A stretch of DNA of 14,889 bases from Pseudonocardia sp. (lineage in GTDB: Bacteria > Actinomycetota > Actinomycetes > Mycobacteriales > Pseudonocardiaceae): positions 1-14,889 of the forward strand of contig JASLAP010000372.1 of the NCBI GenBank assembly GCA_030147065.1, read 5' to 3'. This document shows positions 1-7,596 of the stretch, piece after piece. The first letter of the stretch is position 1. Each line of letters begins with the position of its first letter. The position numbers were made by a program, and so were the translations under genes. The notes under the pieces were generated by a model, which saw only the letters and a list, made by a program, of their open reading frames with translations, searched no databases and was not told the origin of the DNA.

Positions 1-2343
1 AGGTCGTTGCCGGGCCGGGCGGGGCCGGGCCTCGGGGTCGCCGAACCCGGGGTGGAACGGCGGCGCCTCGGCGGCCCGCGCGGACACCGGGCGCGGGCCG
101 CGGGCCGGCAGCCCTCCCGACTGCCCCGGCCGCGGGACCGACTGCGGGATCGACTGCGGGCCCGAGGGCTGGCCCTGCTGGGGCTGGGGCGGGCCGCCCG
201 GCAGCGACAGCGGACCGGTGCGGCGCTCGGGGTTGCCCGCCCACGAGAACGGCGGCTGGGAGGGCGGCTCCTCGCGCAGGCCGCTGACCCGCTGCGGCAG
301 ACCGGGCTGCTGGTGCTGCTGCGGCTGCTGCTGCGGCTGCGGGTGCTGCTGCTGAGGCGGCTGCTGCTGCGCGCCCGGCCGCTCGGCGATCAGGTGCCGG
401 GGCACCCACACCCGCGCGGTCAACCCGCTGTTGGGAGCGCTGGTCCCGGATCCCCCGGTGGCCACCGACGACCCGGCGAACAGCCCGACGTCGATGCCGT
501 GCCGGGCGGCCAGCCGCCCGACCACGAACAGGCCCATCCGCCGCGACGCCTCGACCGTGGCATCGCCCGACTTGCGCAACTGGTCGTTGAGCTGGGCCAG
601 CTCCGCCGGTGTCATGCCCACGCCCAGGTCGGCGATCTCCACCAGCAACGCGCCGTCGGCGGTGCGGCTGGTCGACATCACCACCCGGGAGTCCGGCGGG
701 GAGAAGTTGGCCGCGTTCTCCAGCAGCTCGGCGAGCAGGTGCTGGAGGTCGTTGCTGACCCGGCCGATGATCGCCAGGTCCGGCGGGGACTGCACGACGA
801 TCCGGCGGTACTGCTCGACCTCGGAGACCGCGGCCTGCAGCACCTCGATCGCCGGGACCGGGCGCACCGCCCGCTGGGCCAGGTCGGTGCCGGCGAGGAC
901 CAGCAGGTTCTCCGAGTTGCGCCGCATGCGGGTGGCCAGGTGGTCGAGCCGGAACAGGTTGGACAGCTGGTCGGGGTCCTCCTCGCCGGCCTCCAGCTCC
1001 TCGATCAGCTTCAGCTGCCGGTCGACCAGGGTCTGGCTGCGCCGCGACAGGTTGACGAACATCGCGTTCACGTTCGACTGCAGGGTGGCCTGCTCGGCGG
1101 CCAACCGGACGGCCTGGGCGTGCACCGCGTCGAAGGCCCTGGCGACCTCGCCGATCTCCTCGCGGGTGGTCACCGGGACCGGCACGATGTCGGTGTCGGG
1201 CACCGACCCGGACCGCATCCGGGCCACCGCGTCGGGCAGCCGGGCGTCGGCCACCTCCATCGCCCCGCGGCGCAGCGTGCGCAGCGAGGAGATCATCTGC
1301 CGGGCGATCAGGCCGACCACCACGGCCCCGACGAGCAGGGCCAGCAGCAGCACGACGCCGTTGACCGCGGCCAGGGTGACCGCCGTCTGCCGGGCCGCGG
1401 CGCTGGTGCTGGTCAGCTCGTTGCGCACGCCGTCCTCGGCCTGGTCGAGCTCACCGAGGAAGGCGTCGTAGACCGTGGCCGCGGACTCCTCGTCCAGGCC
1501 GCCGCCCGGCTCGTTCGACACCGCGCCGGCCAGCAGGCCGTTGACCAGCGTGGTCCGGTCGCTGTTGGTCGGGCCGGCGATGAGCTCGCCGTAACGGACC
1601 CGCTGACCGGCGTCGAGCGCGCCGCGGAAGTCGTTGAGCCCCTGCTGCAGCCGGGCCTGGCTGTTCTGCAGCTCGACCAGGTCACCGGGCTGCAGCTCGT
1701 CGGTGCGCGCGGCGACGTCGACCAGCGCCTTCTGCAGCGAGGCCTCGTTGCGGGCCAGGGTCAGCCCGGTCAGCGCGTTGGCCAGACCGCTGGTCTCGGC
1801 GGTGTTCACCCCGCGCAGCAGCGTGTTGTCCAGCTGCAGGATCTGGCCGATCAGGTCGGAGTAGCGGGAGATCACCGCGGACGGGGGCGCGTTGGAGGTG
1901 GTGACCAGGTTGCGCAGCCCGGGCAACCGGGCCAGCGCCTGCTCGGTCTGCCGGTGCGCCCCGACCAGGCCCTGGTCGTCCTCGTAGAGGGCCTGCGCCA
2001 CCGGCCGCGCCGCGGCACCGGCGTTGTCCACATCGGCCCCGGCCAGCTCCAGCGGCCCGACGTCGCCCTGCCGGCCGGCCGCGACGTACTCGGTGGCCTG
2101 GAAGCGCTCCTGCTGCAGCCGCTCCACCAGTACCGCGATCTCGCCCTGCGCCTCGATGAAGCGCGACACCCGGTCCAGCTCGGCGGCCTGCGAGGCCTGG
2201 TCGAGGATGCGCAACCCCCCCAGCACCACCGCCAGCACGGCCGGCACCGCCAGCACGATGGCGAGCTTGGTCCGCAGGCTCCAGTTACGGGGAGCGAACC
2301 GCTCGGGCCGCCCGCTGGGCGGCGGGCGCTGATCCTTCCTCAC
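1..2343 (-). CDS. CvnA-like sensor histidine kinase with nitrate/nitrite-sensing-type ectodomain (C-terminus cut by window edge)
   Basis: Membrane sensor kinase of the actinobacterial conservon (Cvn) type. In such loci the kinase-like protein is encoded with a roadblock protein, a DUF742 protein and a small GTPase; those would lie left of the window. The frame is open for 781 codons. Residues 27-45 form a first membrane helix. About 50-315 is an extracytoplasmic helical region like the NIT domain. A second helix lies at about 320-345, followed by a HAMP-like stretch. The family block NLSRRSQTLVDRQLKLIEEL is followed by RLDHLATRMRRN with the candidate phospho-acceptor His468. The ATPase region has an N-box ENAANFSPP near 540 and a G-box DLGVGM near 570. 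Residues from about 640 to the edge are a Gln/Pro-rich, probably disordered tail. The start is GTG 2343 with GGGAGAGG 5 nt upstream. Ligand is unknown. The gene is divergent from the importer operon. Confidence 0.9.
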   Translation of the reverse strand, partial: MRKDQRPPPSGRPERFAPRNWSLRTKLAIVLAVPAVLAVVLGGLRILDQASQAAELDRVSRFIEAQGEIAVLVERLQQERFQATEYVAAGRQGDVGPLELAGADVDNAGAAARPVAQALYEDDQGLVGAHRQTEQALARLPGLRNLVTTSNAPPSAVISRYSDLIGQILQLDNTLLRGVNTAETSGLANALTGLTLARNEASLQKALVDVAARTDELQPGDLVELQNSQARLQQGLNDFRGALDAGQRVRYGELIAGPTNSDRTTLVNGLLAGAVSNEPGGGLDEESAATVYDAFLGELDQAEDGVRNELTSTSAAARQTAVTLAAVNGVVLLLALLVGAVVVGLIARQMISSLRTLRRGAMEVADARLPDAVARMRSGSVPDTDIVPVPVTTREEIGEVARAFDAVHAQAVRLAAEQATLQSNVNAMFVNLSRRSQTLVDRQLKLIEELEAGEEDPDQLSNLFRLDHLATRMRRNSENLLVLAGTDLAQRAVRPVPAIEVLQAAVSEVEQYRRIVVQSPPDLAIIGRVSNDLQHLLAELLENAANFSPPDSRVVMSTSRTADGALLVEIADLGVGMTPAELAQLNDQLRKSGDATVEASRRMGLFVVGRLAARHGIDVGLFAGSSVATGGSGTSAPNSGLTARVWVPRHLIAERPGAQQQPPQQQHPQPQQQPQQHQQPGLPQRVSGLREEPPSQPPFSWAGNPERRTGPLSLPGGPPQPQQGQPSGPQSIPQSVPRPGQSGGLPARGPRPVSARAAEAPPFHPGFGDPEARPRPARQRP
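307..370 (-). repeat. CAG-rich trinucleotide tract coding the Gln-rich tail of the kinase
   Basis: On the minus strand this stretch is dominated by CAG codons broken by CCG, CCT and CAC. It encodes Gln runs of two or three residues separated by Pro or His in the C-terminal tail of the kinase. It is an imperfect, in-frame microsatellite; length change in units of three would alter only the tail. The tail follows the ATPase domain and is expected to be disordered. Confidence 0.7.
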
Positions 2344-2356
2344 GTCGACCTCTCCC

Positions 2357-2375
2357 AGCTCGATGAAGCTCGATG
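2357..2375. repeat. tandem direct repeat AGCTCGATG x2 in the kinase leader
   Basis: AGCTCGATG occurs at 2357-2365 and again at 2367-2375, one nucleotide apart. On the minus strand it reads CATCGAGCT twice, directly upstream of the Shine-Dalgarno sequence of the kinase gene. It could be a regulator site or an mRNA element affecting translation start. It could also be chance; no protein is assigned. Confidence 0.45.
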
Positions 2376-2470
2376 CGGTGATCTCCCGGGCGGACCCGCC
2401 CGGCCCTGCTCGGACCTGCGGAAGAAGCCCGGAACGGCGGCCTCGGCGCAATCCGGCCGATGGGTGCGGG

Positions 2471-2495
2471 AGTGTAGCCCCAGCCGGGGCGCTAC
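2471..2495 (-). promoter_or_regulatory. candidate -10 and overlapping imperfect inverted repeat for the kinase gene
   Basis: On the minus strand TACACT at 2476-2471 fits an actinobacterial TAnnnT -10 box, about 130 nt upstream of the kinase start. No good -35 box lies at standard spacing. The box touches an imperfect palindrome on the plus strand: GTAGCCCC (2474-2481), a 4-nt loop, GGGG (2486-2489), a 2-nt bulge and CTAC (2492-2495). The overlap would suit repression, but this is inferred from sequence shape alone. Confidence 0.3.
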
Positions 2496-2613
2496 CTTTC
2501 ACTCGGTCGGGCCACGTCTCGCGCAATCGTTACGTTCTGTGGACCGTGGTGGACAAGCGATCCAGCCAACGGCCGAACGCGAGGTGCGGAACGACCAATC
2601 CCGCAACGGCGAG

Positions 2614-2642
2614 TTGACACTCCCGGCGCCGCCGAAGATGCT
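2614..2642 (+). promoter_or_regulatory. candidate promoter of the ABC importer operon (TTGACA-N17-GATGCT)
   Basis: A perfect TTGACA -35 hexamer lies at 2614-2619. Seventeen bases later GATGCT (2637-2642) is a weak -10 match. Transcription would start near 2650, giving a leader of about 35-40 nt before the binding-protein ATG at 2686. It is the only consensus -35 I see in the 342-nt divergent region. A weak -10 with a repeat lying over it (2632-2661) would be compatible with activator dependence. Confidence 0.5.
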
Positions 2643-2661
2643 GGCGCCTTCCCCGAAGATG
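2632..2661. repeat. direct repeat CCGAAGATG x2, centres 21 nt apart, over the operon promoter
   Basis: CCGAAGATG occurs at 2632-2640 and 2653-2661. The 21-nt offset is two helical turns, so both copies face the same side of the DNA. The first copy overlaps the candidate -10 box and the second lies near the predicted transcription start. This geometry is typical of a site for a dimeric regulator, or of a 5' leader element. No regulator is assigned. Confidence 0.45.
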
Positions 2662-2685
2662 ATCATTTCAGAAACGAGAGGTGTC

Positions 2686-4032
2686 ATGGCGGACAGGGCA
2701 GGAGCCCTCCGGCTGGACCGGCGCAACTTCCTGCGCACGGCCGGTGCGGCCGGCACGGTGATGGCGGCCGGGGGCGCGACCGCAGCGTGCAGCTCCGGTC
2801 TGCAGGAGGCCGACGGCGGCGGAGGCGGCGGCGCCGGGGATACGATCAAGATTGGTTATGTGACGCCCGGCACCGGCCCGCTGGCGCCGTTCGGCGAAGC
2901 CGACGACTTCGTCATCGGATCGATACAGGAATACTTCGCGCAGAACCCGATCCAGGTCGGCGGGCAGAGCTACCCGGTCGAGGTGCTCAAGCGCGACAGC
3001 CAGTCGGACTCCAATCGCGCCGCGGACGTGGCCGCCGACCTGATCCAGAACAACGGCATCCACCTGATGCTGGTCTCGTCCACACCGGACACCTCCAACC
3101 CGGTCAGTGACCAGTGCGAGGCGAACGGCATGCCGTGCGTCGCGACGGTCACCCCGTGGCAGCCGTGGTTCTTCGGCCGCGGCGGCACCGAGGGCTCCCG
3201 GTTCGACTGGACGTTCAACTTCTTCTGGGGCCTGGAGGACGTGGAGGCGGTCTACGCCGACATGTGGGACGAGGTCCCGACCAACAAGATCGCCGGGGCG
3301 CTGTGGCCCAACGACCCGGACGGGCTGGCCTGGGGCGACCCGACGACCGGGTTCGCCCCCGCGCAGGCCCAGCGCGGGTACCAGATCGTCGACCCGGGCA
3401 ACTACCCGAACGGCACCCAGGACTTCTCCGCCCAGATCGCGGCCTTCCGCGACGGCAACGCCGAGATCCTGCTCGGCGTGCCGATCCCGCCGGACTTCAC
3501 CACGTTCTGGCGGCAGGCCGCGCAGCAGGGCTACCAGCCGCGGATCGCGACCGTGGCCAAGGCGCTGCTGTTCCCGTCCAGCGTGGAGGCGCTCGGGCCG
3601 CTCGGGGTCAACCTGGGCACCGAGGTCTGGTGGTCCCCGAGCCACCCGTTCACCTCCTCGCTGACCGGGCAGACCGCCGGGCAGCTGGCCGAGGCCTACA
3701 CCCAGGCCACCGGCAAGCAGTGGACGCAGCCGATCGGCTTCGCGCACGCGCTGTTCGAGGTCGCGGCCAGGGCATTCGGCTCGGTGGAGTCCATCGACGA
3801 CAAGCAGGGGCTGGCCACAGCCATCGCCGGCATGCAGCTCGACACCGTGGTCGGCTCGCTGGACTGGACCTCCGGTCCGGTGCCGAACGTGGCCAAGACC
3901 CCGGTCGTGGGCGGGCAGTGGCGGACCGGCACGGACTTCCCGTTCGACCTGGTCATCGTGAGCAACAAGCAGGCGCCGAACATCCCGACGGGGGGCGCGG
4001 TGGAGCCGCTGGGCGCGCCCGCGGACAGCTAG
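2686..4032 (+). CDS. Tat-exported lipoprotein substrate-binding protein of a HAAT-type ABC importer
   Basis: The 448-aa extracytoplasmic receptor delivers solute to the permeases encoded downstream. The N-terminus has a twin-arginine motif DRRNFLRTAG (R12-R13), a hydrophobic stretch and a lipobox-like ATAAC with Cys35, which indicates Tat export and lipid anchoring. A six-glycine run at 44-49 forms a flexible tether. The mature domain from about residue 52 (TIKIGYVTPGTGPLAPFGE) is a type-1 periplasmic binding fold like the LivJ/urea/amide receptor family; an ASN-like RDSQSDSNRAADVAADLI segment is typical. ATG 2686 is preceded by GAGAGG with 4 nt spacing. The reading frame stays open far upstream, but that part is antisense to the kinase gene and lacks a signal. 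The substrate cannot be read from sequence: branched-chain amino acids, urea, short amides and aromatic acids are all used by the family. Confidence 0.93.
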   Translation: MADRAGALRLDRRNFLRTAGAAGTVMAAGGATAACSSGLQEADGGGGGGAGDTIKIGYVTPGTGPLAPFGEADDFVIGSIQEYFAQNPIQVGGQSYPVEVLKRDSQSDSNRAADVAADLIQNNGIHLMLVSSTPDTSNPVSDQCEANGMPCVATVTPWQPWFFGRGGTEGSRFDWTFNFFWGLEDVEAVYADMWDEVPTNKIAGALWPNDPDGLAWGDPTTGFAPAQAQRGYQIVDPGNYPNGTQDFSAQIAAFRDGNAEILLGVPIPPDFTTFWRQAAQQGYQPRIATVAKALLFPSSVEALGPLGVNLGTEVWWSPSHPFTSSLTGQTAGQLAEAYTQATGKQWTQPIGFAHALFEVAARAFGSVESIDDKQGLATAIAGMQLDTVVGSLDWTSGPVPNVAKTPVVGGQWRTGTDFPFDLVIVSNKQAPNIPTGGAVEPLGAPADS

Positions 4033-4045
4033 TTAGCCTTCCGCG

Positions 4046-4876
4046 GTGATCCTCTCGGTACGCGGGCTGTCGCGCTCCTTCGGCGGGCTCACCGTCGTCG
4101 ACGGCGTCTCGCTCGACGTCGAGGCGGGCACGGCACTGGGCGTCGTCGGGCCGAACGGCGCGGGCAAGACCACGCTGCTGAACCTGCTCGACGGCGTCCT
4201 CACCGCCGATGCCGGGCGGATCGAGCTGGACGGCCGGGACGTCACCGACGCCTCGGCCGCCCAGCGCTGCCGGGCCGGGATCGGGCGCACCTACCAGACC
4301 CCGCGGCCGTTCTCCGGCATGACCGTGTTCGAGAACGTGCTGGTCGGCGCGGTGCACGGGGCCGGCCTGCGCGGCGGCCCGGCGCACCGCGCCGCACTGG
4401 ACTGCCTGCGCCGCACGGGGCTGCTCGGCCGGGCCGACGAGCTGGCCGGCGACCTGCGACTGCTCGACCGCAAGCGCCTCGAGCTGGCCAGGGCGCTGGC
4501 CTGCGCGCCGCGGCTGCTGCTGCTCGACGAGATCGCCGGCGGGCTGACCGACGCCGAGCTGCCCGAACTGATCGGGCTCGTCCGGGAGCTGCGCGACGGC
4601 GGAACGGCGGTGATCTGGATCGAGCACATCGTGCACGCGCTGGTGGAGGTGGCGGACCGGATGCTGTGCCTGGCCCAGGGGGCGGTGCTGGCCGAGGGCC
4701 GGCCCGACGAGGTGCTGGGCGACCCGGCGGTGCGCGAGGTCTACCTCGGTTCCAGCGTCGAGGCGCTGGGCGCGGCGGACGCCGGGGCCCGGGCCGTCGA
4801 GCAGCTCGCCGAGCACCCGCACGCCGACGGACCGCCGACCGGGGAACCGGCCGCCGACCCCGCGGAGCGGCGGTGA
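4046..4876 (+). CDS. ABC importer ATPase, LivG-type
   Basis: Cytoplasmic 276-aa ATPase that powers the importer with the LivF-type partner. Walker A is GPNGAGKT at 35-42, the Q-loop glutamine is Q84 (RTYQTPRPF), Walker B is LLLLDE at 157-162, and the H-loop histidine is H194 (WIEH). The signature loop is unusual: where LSGGQ is expected the protein reads LRLLDRKRLELARAL from residue 137. LivG relatives with an LTLxxRKRLE-like loop exist as I recall, so this may be a subfamily trait. Residues 245-276 are an Ala/Pro/Glu-rich extra tail. The GTG start lies 13 nt after the previous stop without a good Shine-Dalgarno, so translation probably depends on coupling. The gene overlaps the next one by 4 nt. 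Confidence 0.93.
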   Translation: MILSVRGLSRSFGGLTVVDGVSLDVEAGTALGVVGPNGAGKTTLLNLLDGVLTADAGRIELDGRDVTDASAAQRCRAGIGRTYQTPRPFSGMTVFENVLVGAVHGAGLRGGPAHRAALDCLRRTGLLGRADELAGDLRLLDRKRLELARALACAPRLLLLDEIAGGLTDAELPELIGLVRELRDGGTAVIWIEHIVHALVEVADRMLCLAQGAVLAEGRPDEVLGDPAVREVYLGSSVEALGAADAGARAVEQLAEHPHADGPPTGEPAADPAERR

Positions 4877-5598
4877 GCGCGCTGCTGGCGGTGCGCGACC
4901 TGGACGCGTACTACGGGCACTTCCAGGCGCTGTCCGGCATCGACCTGCAGGTCGAGGCCGGCGAGGCGGTCGCGGTGATCGGGGCCAACGGGGCCGGGAA
5001 GTCCACGCTGCTGCGCGCGGTCGCCGGGCTCGTGGCGGTGCCGCCCACGTCGGGGATCGAGCTCGACGGCGCCTCGGTGACCGGGCTCGGCGCCCACCGC
5101 CGCGCCCGGCTCGGGATCAGCCTGGTCCCGGAGGGCCGGCGGCTGTTCCCGAGCCTGTCGGTGCAGGAGAACCTGCAGGTGGCGGCGACCGCAGCGCACG
5201 GCCGCCGCAGCGGAGCCTGGACCCTGGACGCGGTCTACGACCTGTTCCCGAACGTGGGCCGGCTGCGCGACCGGCCGGGCGGGGCGCTGTCCGGCGGCGA
5301 GCAGCAGGCCGTGGCCATCGGTCGCGGGCTGATGGCGAACCCGCGGGTCCTGCTGCTCGACGAGGTCTCGCTCGGGCTGGCCCCGGTCGTGGTCGAGCAG
5401 CTCTACACCGCGCTGGCCACGATCGCCGGTACCGGGATGGCGATGCTGGTCGTCGAGCAGGACGTCGGCGCGGCGTTGCGGCTGGCCGGTCGGGTGCTGT
5501 GCCTGCGGGCCGGGCGGACCGTGCTGGCCGGAGCGGCGGCCGAGGTCACCGCGGCCGCGGTCACCGCGGCCTACTTCGGCACCCGAACCGGGGAGTGA
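4873..5598 (+). CDS. ABC importer ATPase, LivF-type
   Basis: Second 241-aa cytoplasmic ATPase of the importer. Walker A is GANGAGKS at 37-44. The family block VPEGRRLFPSLSVQENL spans about 85-101, the signature LSGGEQQ is at 139-145 and Walker B VLLLDE is at 159-164. The H-loop position is Gln196 (VVEQD), normal for LivF, whose members carry VEQN-like sequences. The start is GTG 4873, inside a GTGA overlap with the LivG stop and with GGAG 5 nt upstream. The frame is open another 69 codons upstream, but that part overlaps LivG coding sequence. Its canonical signature contrasts with the degenerate one in the partner, so the two composite ATP sites may be unequal. Confidence 0.93.
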   Translation: MSALLAVRDLDAYYGHFQALSGIDLQVEAGEAVAVIGANGAGKSTLLRAVAGLVAVPPTSGIELDGASVTGLGAHRRARLGISLVPEGRRLFPSLSVQENLQVAATAAHGRRSGAWTLDAVYDLFPNVGRLRDRPGGALSGGEQQAVAIGRGLMANPRVLLLDEVSLGLAPVVVEQLYTALATIAGTGMAMLVVEQDVGAALRLAGRVLCLRAGRTVLAGAAAEVTAAAVTAAYFGTRTGE

Positions 5599-5602
5599 AC
5601 CC

Positions 5603-6469
5603 GTGACCTGGATCAACGCCGTCGTGCAGGGCCTGCTGCTGGGCGGGGTGTACGCGCTGTTCGCCTGCGGTCTCTCGCTGGTCTTCGGCGTGCTGCGGAT
5701 CGTCAACCTCGCCCACGGCGACCTGACCGTGCTGGCCGCGTTCCTCGGCGTGGTGGTCACCACGACGCTGGGGCTGAACCCGCTGCTGGCGCTGGTGGTG
5801 GTCGTGCCGGTGATGGCCGGGCTGGGCTTCGTGCTGCAGCGGGTGCTGCTGCACCGCAGCCTGCAGGCCGGCGAGCTGGCCCCGCTGCTGGTGACCTTCG
5901 GGCTGTCGATCGTGCTGCAGAACGCGCTGCTGCAGACCTTCTCCGCGGACACCCGGTCGCTGCCGGTCGGCGAGTTCGGCACGGCCAGCCTGCAGCTGGG
6001 CCCGATCGCGGTGGGCTGGCTGGCGCTGAGCACGCTGCTGGTCGCGGTGGCCGTGCTGGCCGGGCTGCAGCTGCTGCTGGCCCGCACCGCCATCGGCCGG
6101 GCCATGCGGGCCACCAGCGACGACCCCGAGACGGCGAAGCTGATGGGCCTGGACGACCGGCGGGTGTACGCGGTGGCCACCGCCATCGCGCTGGCCACCG
6201 TCGCCCTGGCCGGGATCTTCTACGGGATGCGCGGCACGTTCACCCCCACCCTCGGCCCGCAGCTGCTGATCTTCGCCTTCGAGGCCGTGATCATCGGCGG
6301 CCTGGGCTCGCTGTGGGGGACGCTGCTGGGCGGGCTGGTGCTGGGCGTCGCCCAGGCCGTGGGCGCGCAGATCCAGCCCAGCTACGGGGTGCTGGCCGGG
6401 CACCTGGTGTTCCTGGCCGTGCTGGCCGCGCGGCCCAACGGGCTGCTTCGGCGCAAGGAGTTGCGATGA
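5603..6469 (+). CDS. ABC importer permease, LivH-type
   Basis: Integral membrane permease of 288 aa with about eight hydrophobic segments spread along its length. Family hallmarks are the N-terminal GVYALFACGLSLVFGVLRIV followed by NLAHGD, the cytoplasmic coupling loop MRATSDDPETAKLMGLDDRR at about 170-190, and the late GGLGSLWGTLLGG. It pairs with the LivM-type permease to form the channel. The GTG start has GGGGAG 7 nt upstream and lies 4 nt after the LivF stop. Its own stop overlaps the next ATG (ATGA). Nothing appears truncated. Confidence 0.93.
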   Translation: MTWINAVVQGLLLGGVYALFACGLSLVFGVLRIVNLAHGDLTVLAAFLGVVVTTTLGLNPLLALVVVVPVMAGLGFVLQRVLLHRSLQAGELAPLLVTFGLSIVLQNALLQTFSADTRSLPVGEFGTASLQLGPIAVGWLALSTLLVAVAVLAGLQLLLARTAIGRAMRATSDDPETAKLMGLDDRRVYAVATAIALATVALAGIFYGMRGTFTPTLGPQLLIFAFEAVIIGGLGSLWGTLLGGLVLGVAQAVGAQIQPSYGVLAGHLVFLAVLAARPNGLLRRKELR

Positions 6470-7491
6470 CCGACACCACCGCCACCGCGACCGGGGCGAC
6501 CCCGGACGCGCCGGAGCCGCGGGTCGTGCGCGGCACCCGGGCCTCCCGGGTGGCCGCCCTCGTGGCCCTGCCCGTGCTGGCCGTGCTGGTGGCGCTGCCC
6601 TACCTGGTGGTGCCGAACGTCACCCGGCTGCTGGTCGACCTGTTCACGCTGGTCCTGCTGGCCACCATGTGGAACCTGCTGGCCGGCTACGGCGGGATGA
6701 TCTCGGTCGGGCAGCAGGGCTTCATCGGCCTGGGCGCCTACGCGGTGCTGGTCGCCGACCTGGCCGGGGTCAGCCCGTTCCTGGGGCTGGCGCTGGCGGT
6801 GGTCGCGGCAGCGGTGCTCGCGCTGCCCACCGCGGCGCTGGTGTTCCGGCTGCACGGCGGCTACTTCGCCATCGGGACCTGGGTGGTGGCCGAGGTGTAC
6901 CGGCTGGTCACCGTGGAGTTCACCGCGGTCGGCGGCGGTTCCGGGGCCTCGGTCACCGGGCTGGCCGACGTGCCGCCGGTGCTGCGCGGGGCGATCACCT
7001 ACTGGTGCGCGCTGGGTGCGGCGGTGCTCGCGGTGGGCGGGGTGTACCTGCTGATGCGGTCGCGGCTGGGGCTGGGGCTGACCGCGATCCGGGACGAGCC
7101 GACCGCGGCCGGCACGCTGGGCGTGCGGGTGCGGCGGGCCAAGCGGATCGTGTTCGTGGTCGCGGCGGCCGGCTGCGGGCTGGGCGGGGCGCTCATCGCG
7201 GTGGACTCCCTGCGGGTGCAGCCGGACTCGGTCTACAGCGTGCAGTGGTCCGCCTTCATGATCTTCATGGTGGTGATCGGCGGGCTCGGCACGATCGAGG
7301 GCCCGGTGCTCGGGGCGGTGCTGTTCTTCGCCCTGCAGCAGCTGCTGCAGCCCTACGGCGCCTGGTACCTGGTCGTGCTCGGCCTGGTCGCGATCGCCGC
7401 CGCGCTGTTCGCCCGCCGCGGGATGTGGGGTCTGATCACCCTCGACCGGGACGTGCGCCTGCTGCCCACCGGGTACCGGTTGCGGCGCTGA
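6466..7491 (+). CDS. ABC importer permease, LivM-type
   Basis: Second permease subunit, 341 aa, about nine to ten hydrophobic segments. After a Thr/Ala/Pro-rich cytoplasmic start (about 30 residues) come the family blocks YGGMISVGQQGFIGLGAYA, HGGYFAIGTWVVAEVYRLVT, the coupling loop AIRDEPTAAGTLGVRVRRAK and GGLGTIEGPVLGAVLFF. ATG 6466 has AAGGAG at 6455-6460 and shares ATGA with the LivH stop. The frame is open 51 codons further upstream, but only inside LivH. It is the last gene of the operon; two hairpins follow within 61 nt. Confidence 0.93.
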   Translation: MTDTTATATGATPDAPEPRVVRGTRASRVAALVALPVLAVLVALPYLVVPNVTRLLVDLFTLVLLATMWNLLAGYGGMISVGQQGFIGLGAYAVLVADLAGVSPFLGLALAVVAAAVLALPTAALVFRLHGGYFAIGTWVVAEVYRLVTVEFTAVGGGSGASVTGLADVPPVLRGAITYWCALGAAVLAVGGVYLLMRSRLGLGLTAIRDEPTAAGTLGVRVRRAKRIVFVVAAAGCGLGGALIAVDSLRVQPDSVYSVQWSAFMIFMVVIGGLGTIEGPVLGAVLFFALQQLLQPYGAWYLVVLGLVAIAAALFARRGMWGLITLDRDVRLLPTGYRLRR

Positions 7492-7497
7492 GAGCGG

Positions 7498-7552
7498 CCG
7501 GGCATCGGGGGCCCGGAGCGCGGCCCGAGCCGTTCCTCGCCGCTCGGCTCGG
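7498..7552. terminator. two tandem hairpins between convergent genes
   Basis: Hairpin 1 is CCGGGC (7498-7503), a 7-nt loop and GCCCGG (7511-7516), starting 7 nt after the LivM stop. Hairpin 2 is CCGAGCCG (7525-7532), a 12-nt loop and CGGCTCGG (7545-7552), a perfect 8-bp stem. Neither has a T-tract, as is usual for high-GC actinobacterial terminators. Because stems are symmetric they could serve both the importer operon and the convergent regulator gene. Confidence 0.6.
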
Positions 7553-7596
7553 ACGGATGGCCGGTGCTGCCCGGCGACGGCGGGCCGCACCGCCGG

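Noticed and set aside
7..2685. Plus-strand open frame running in phase into the binding-protein gene
   Set aside because: It is antisense to the kinase, whose frame shows clear HATPase and conservon motifs. The translated part is Arg/Gly/Gln-rich noise, and the real protein starts with a Tat signal at 2686.
4741..7590. Long minus-strand frames opposite the permease and ATPase genes
   Set aside because: They lie antisense to genes with unmistakable family motifs and show no recognisable domain.
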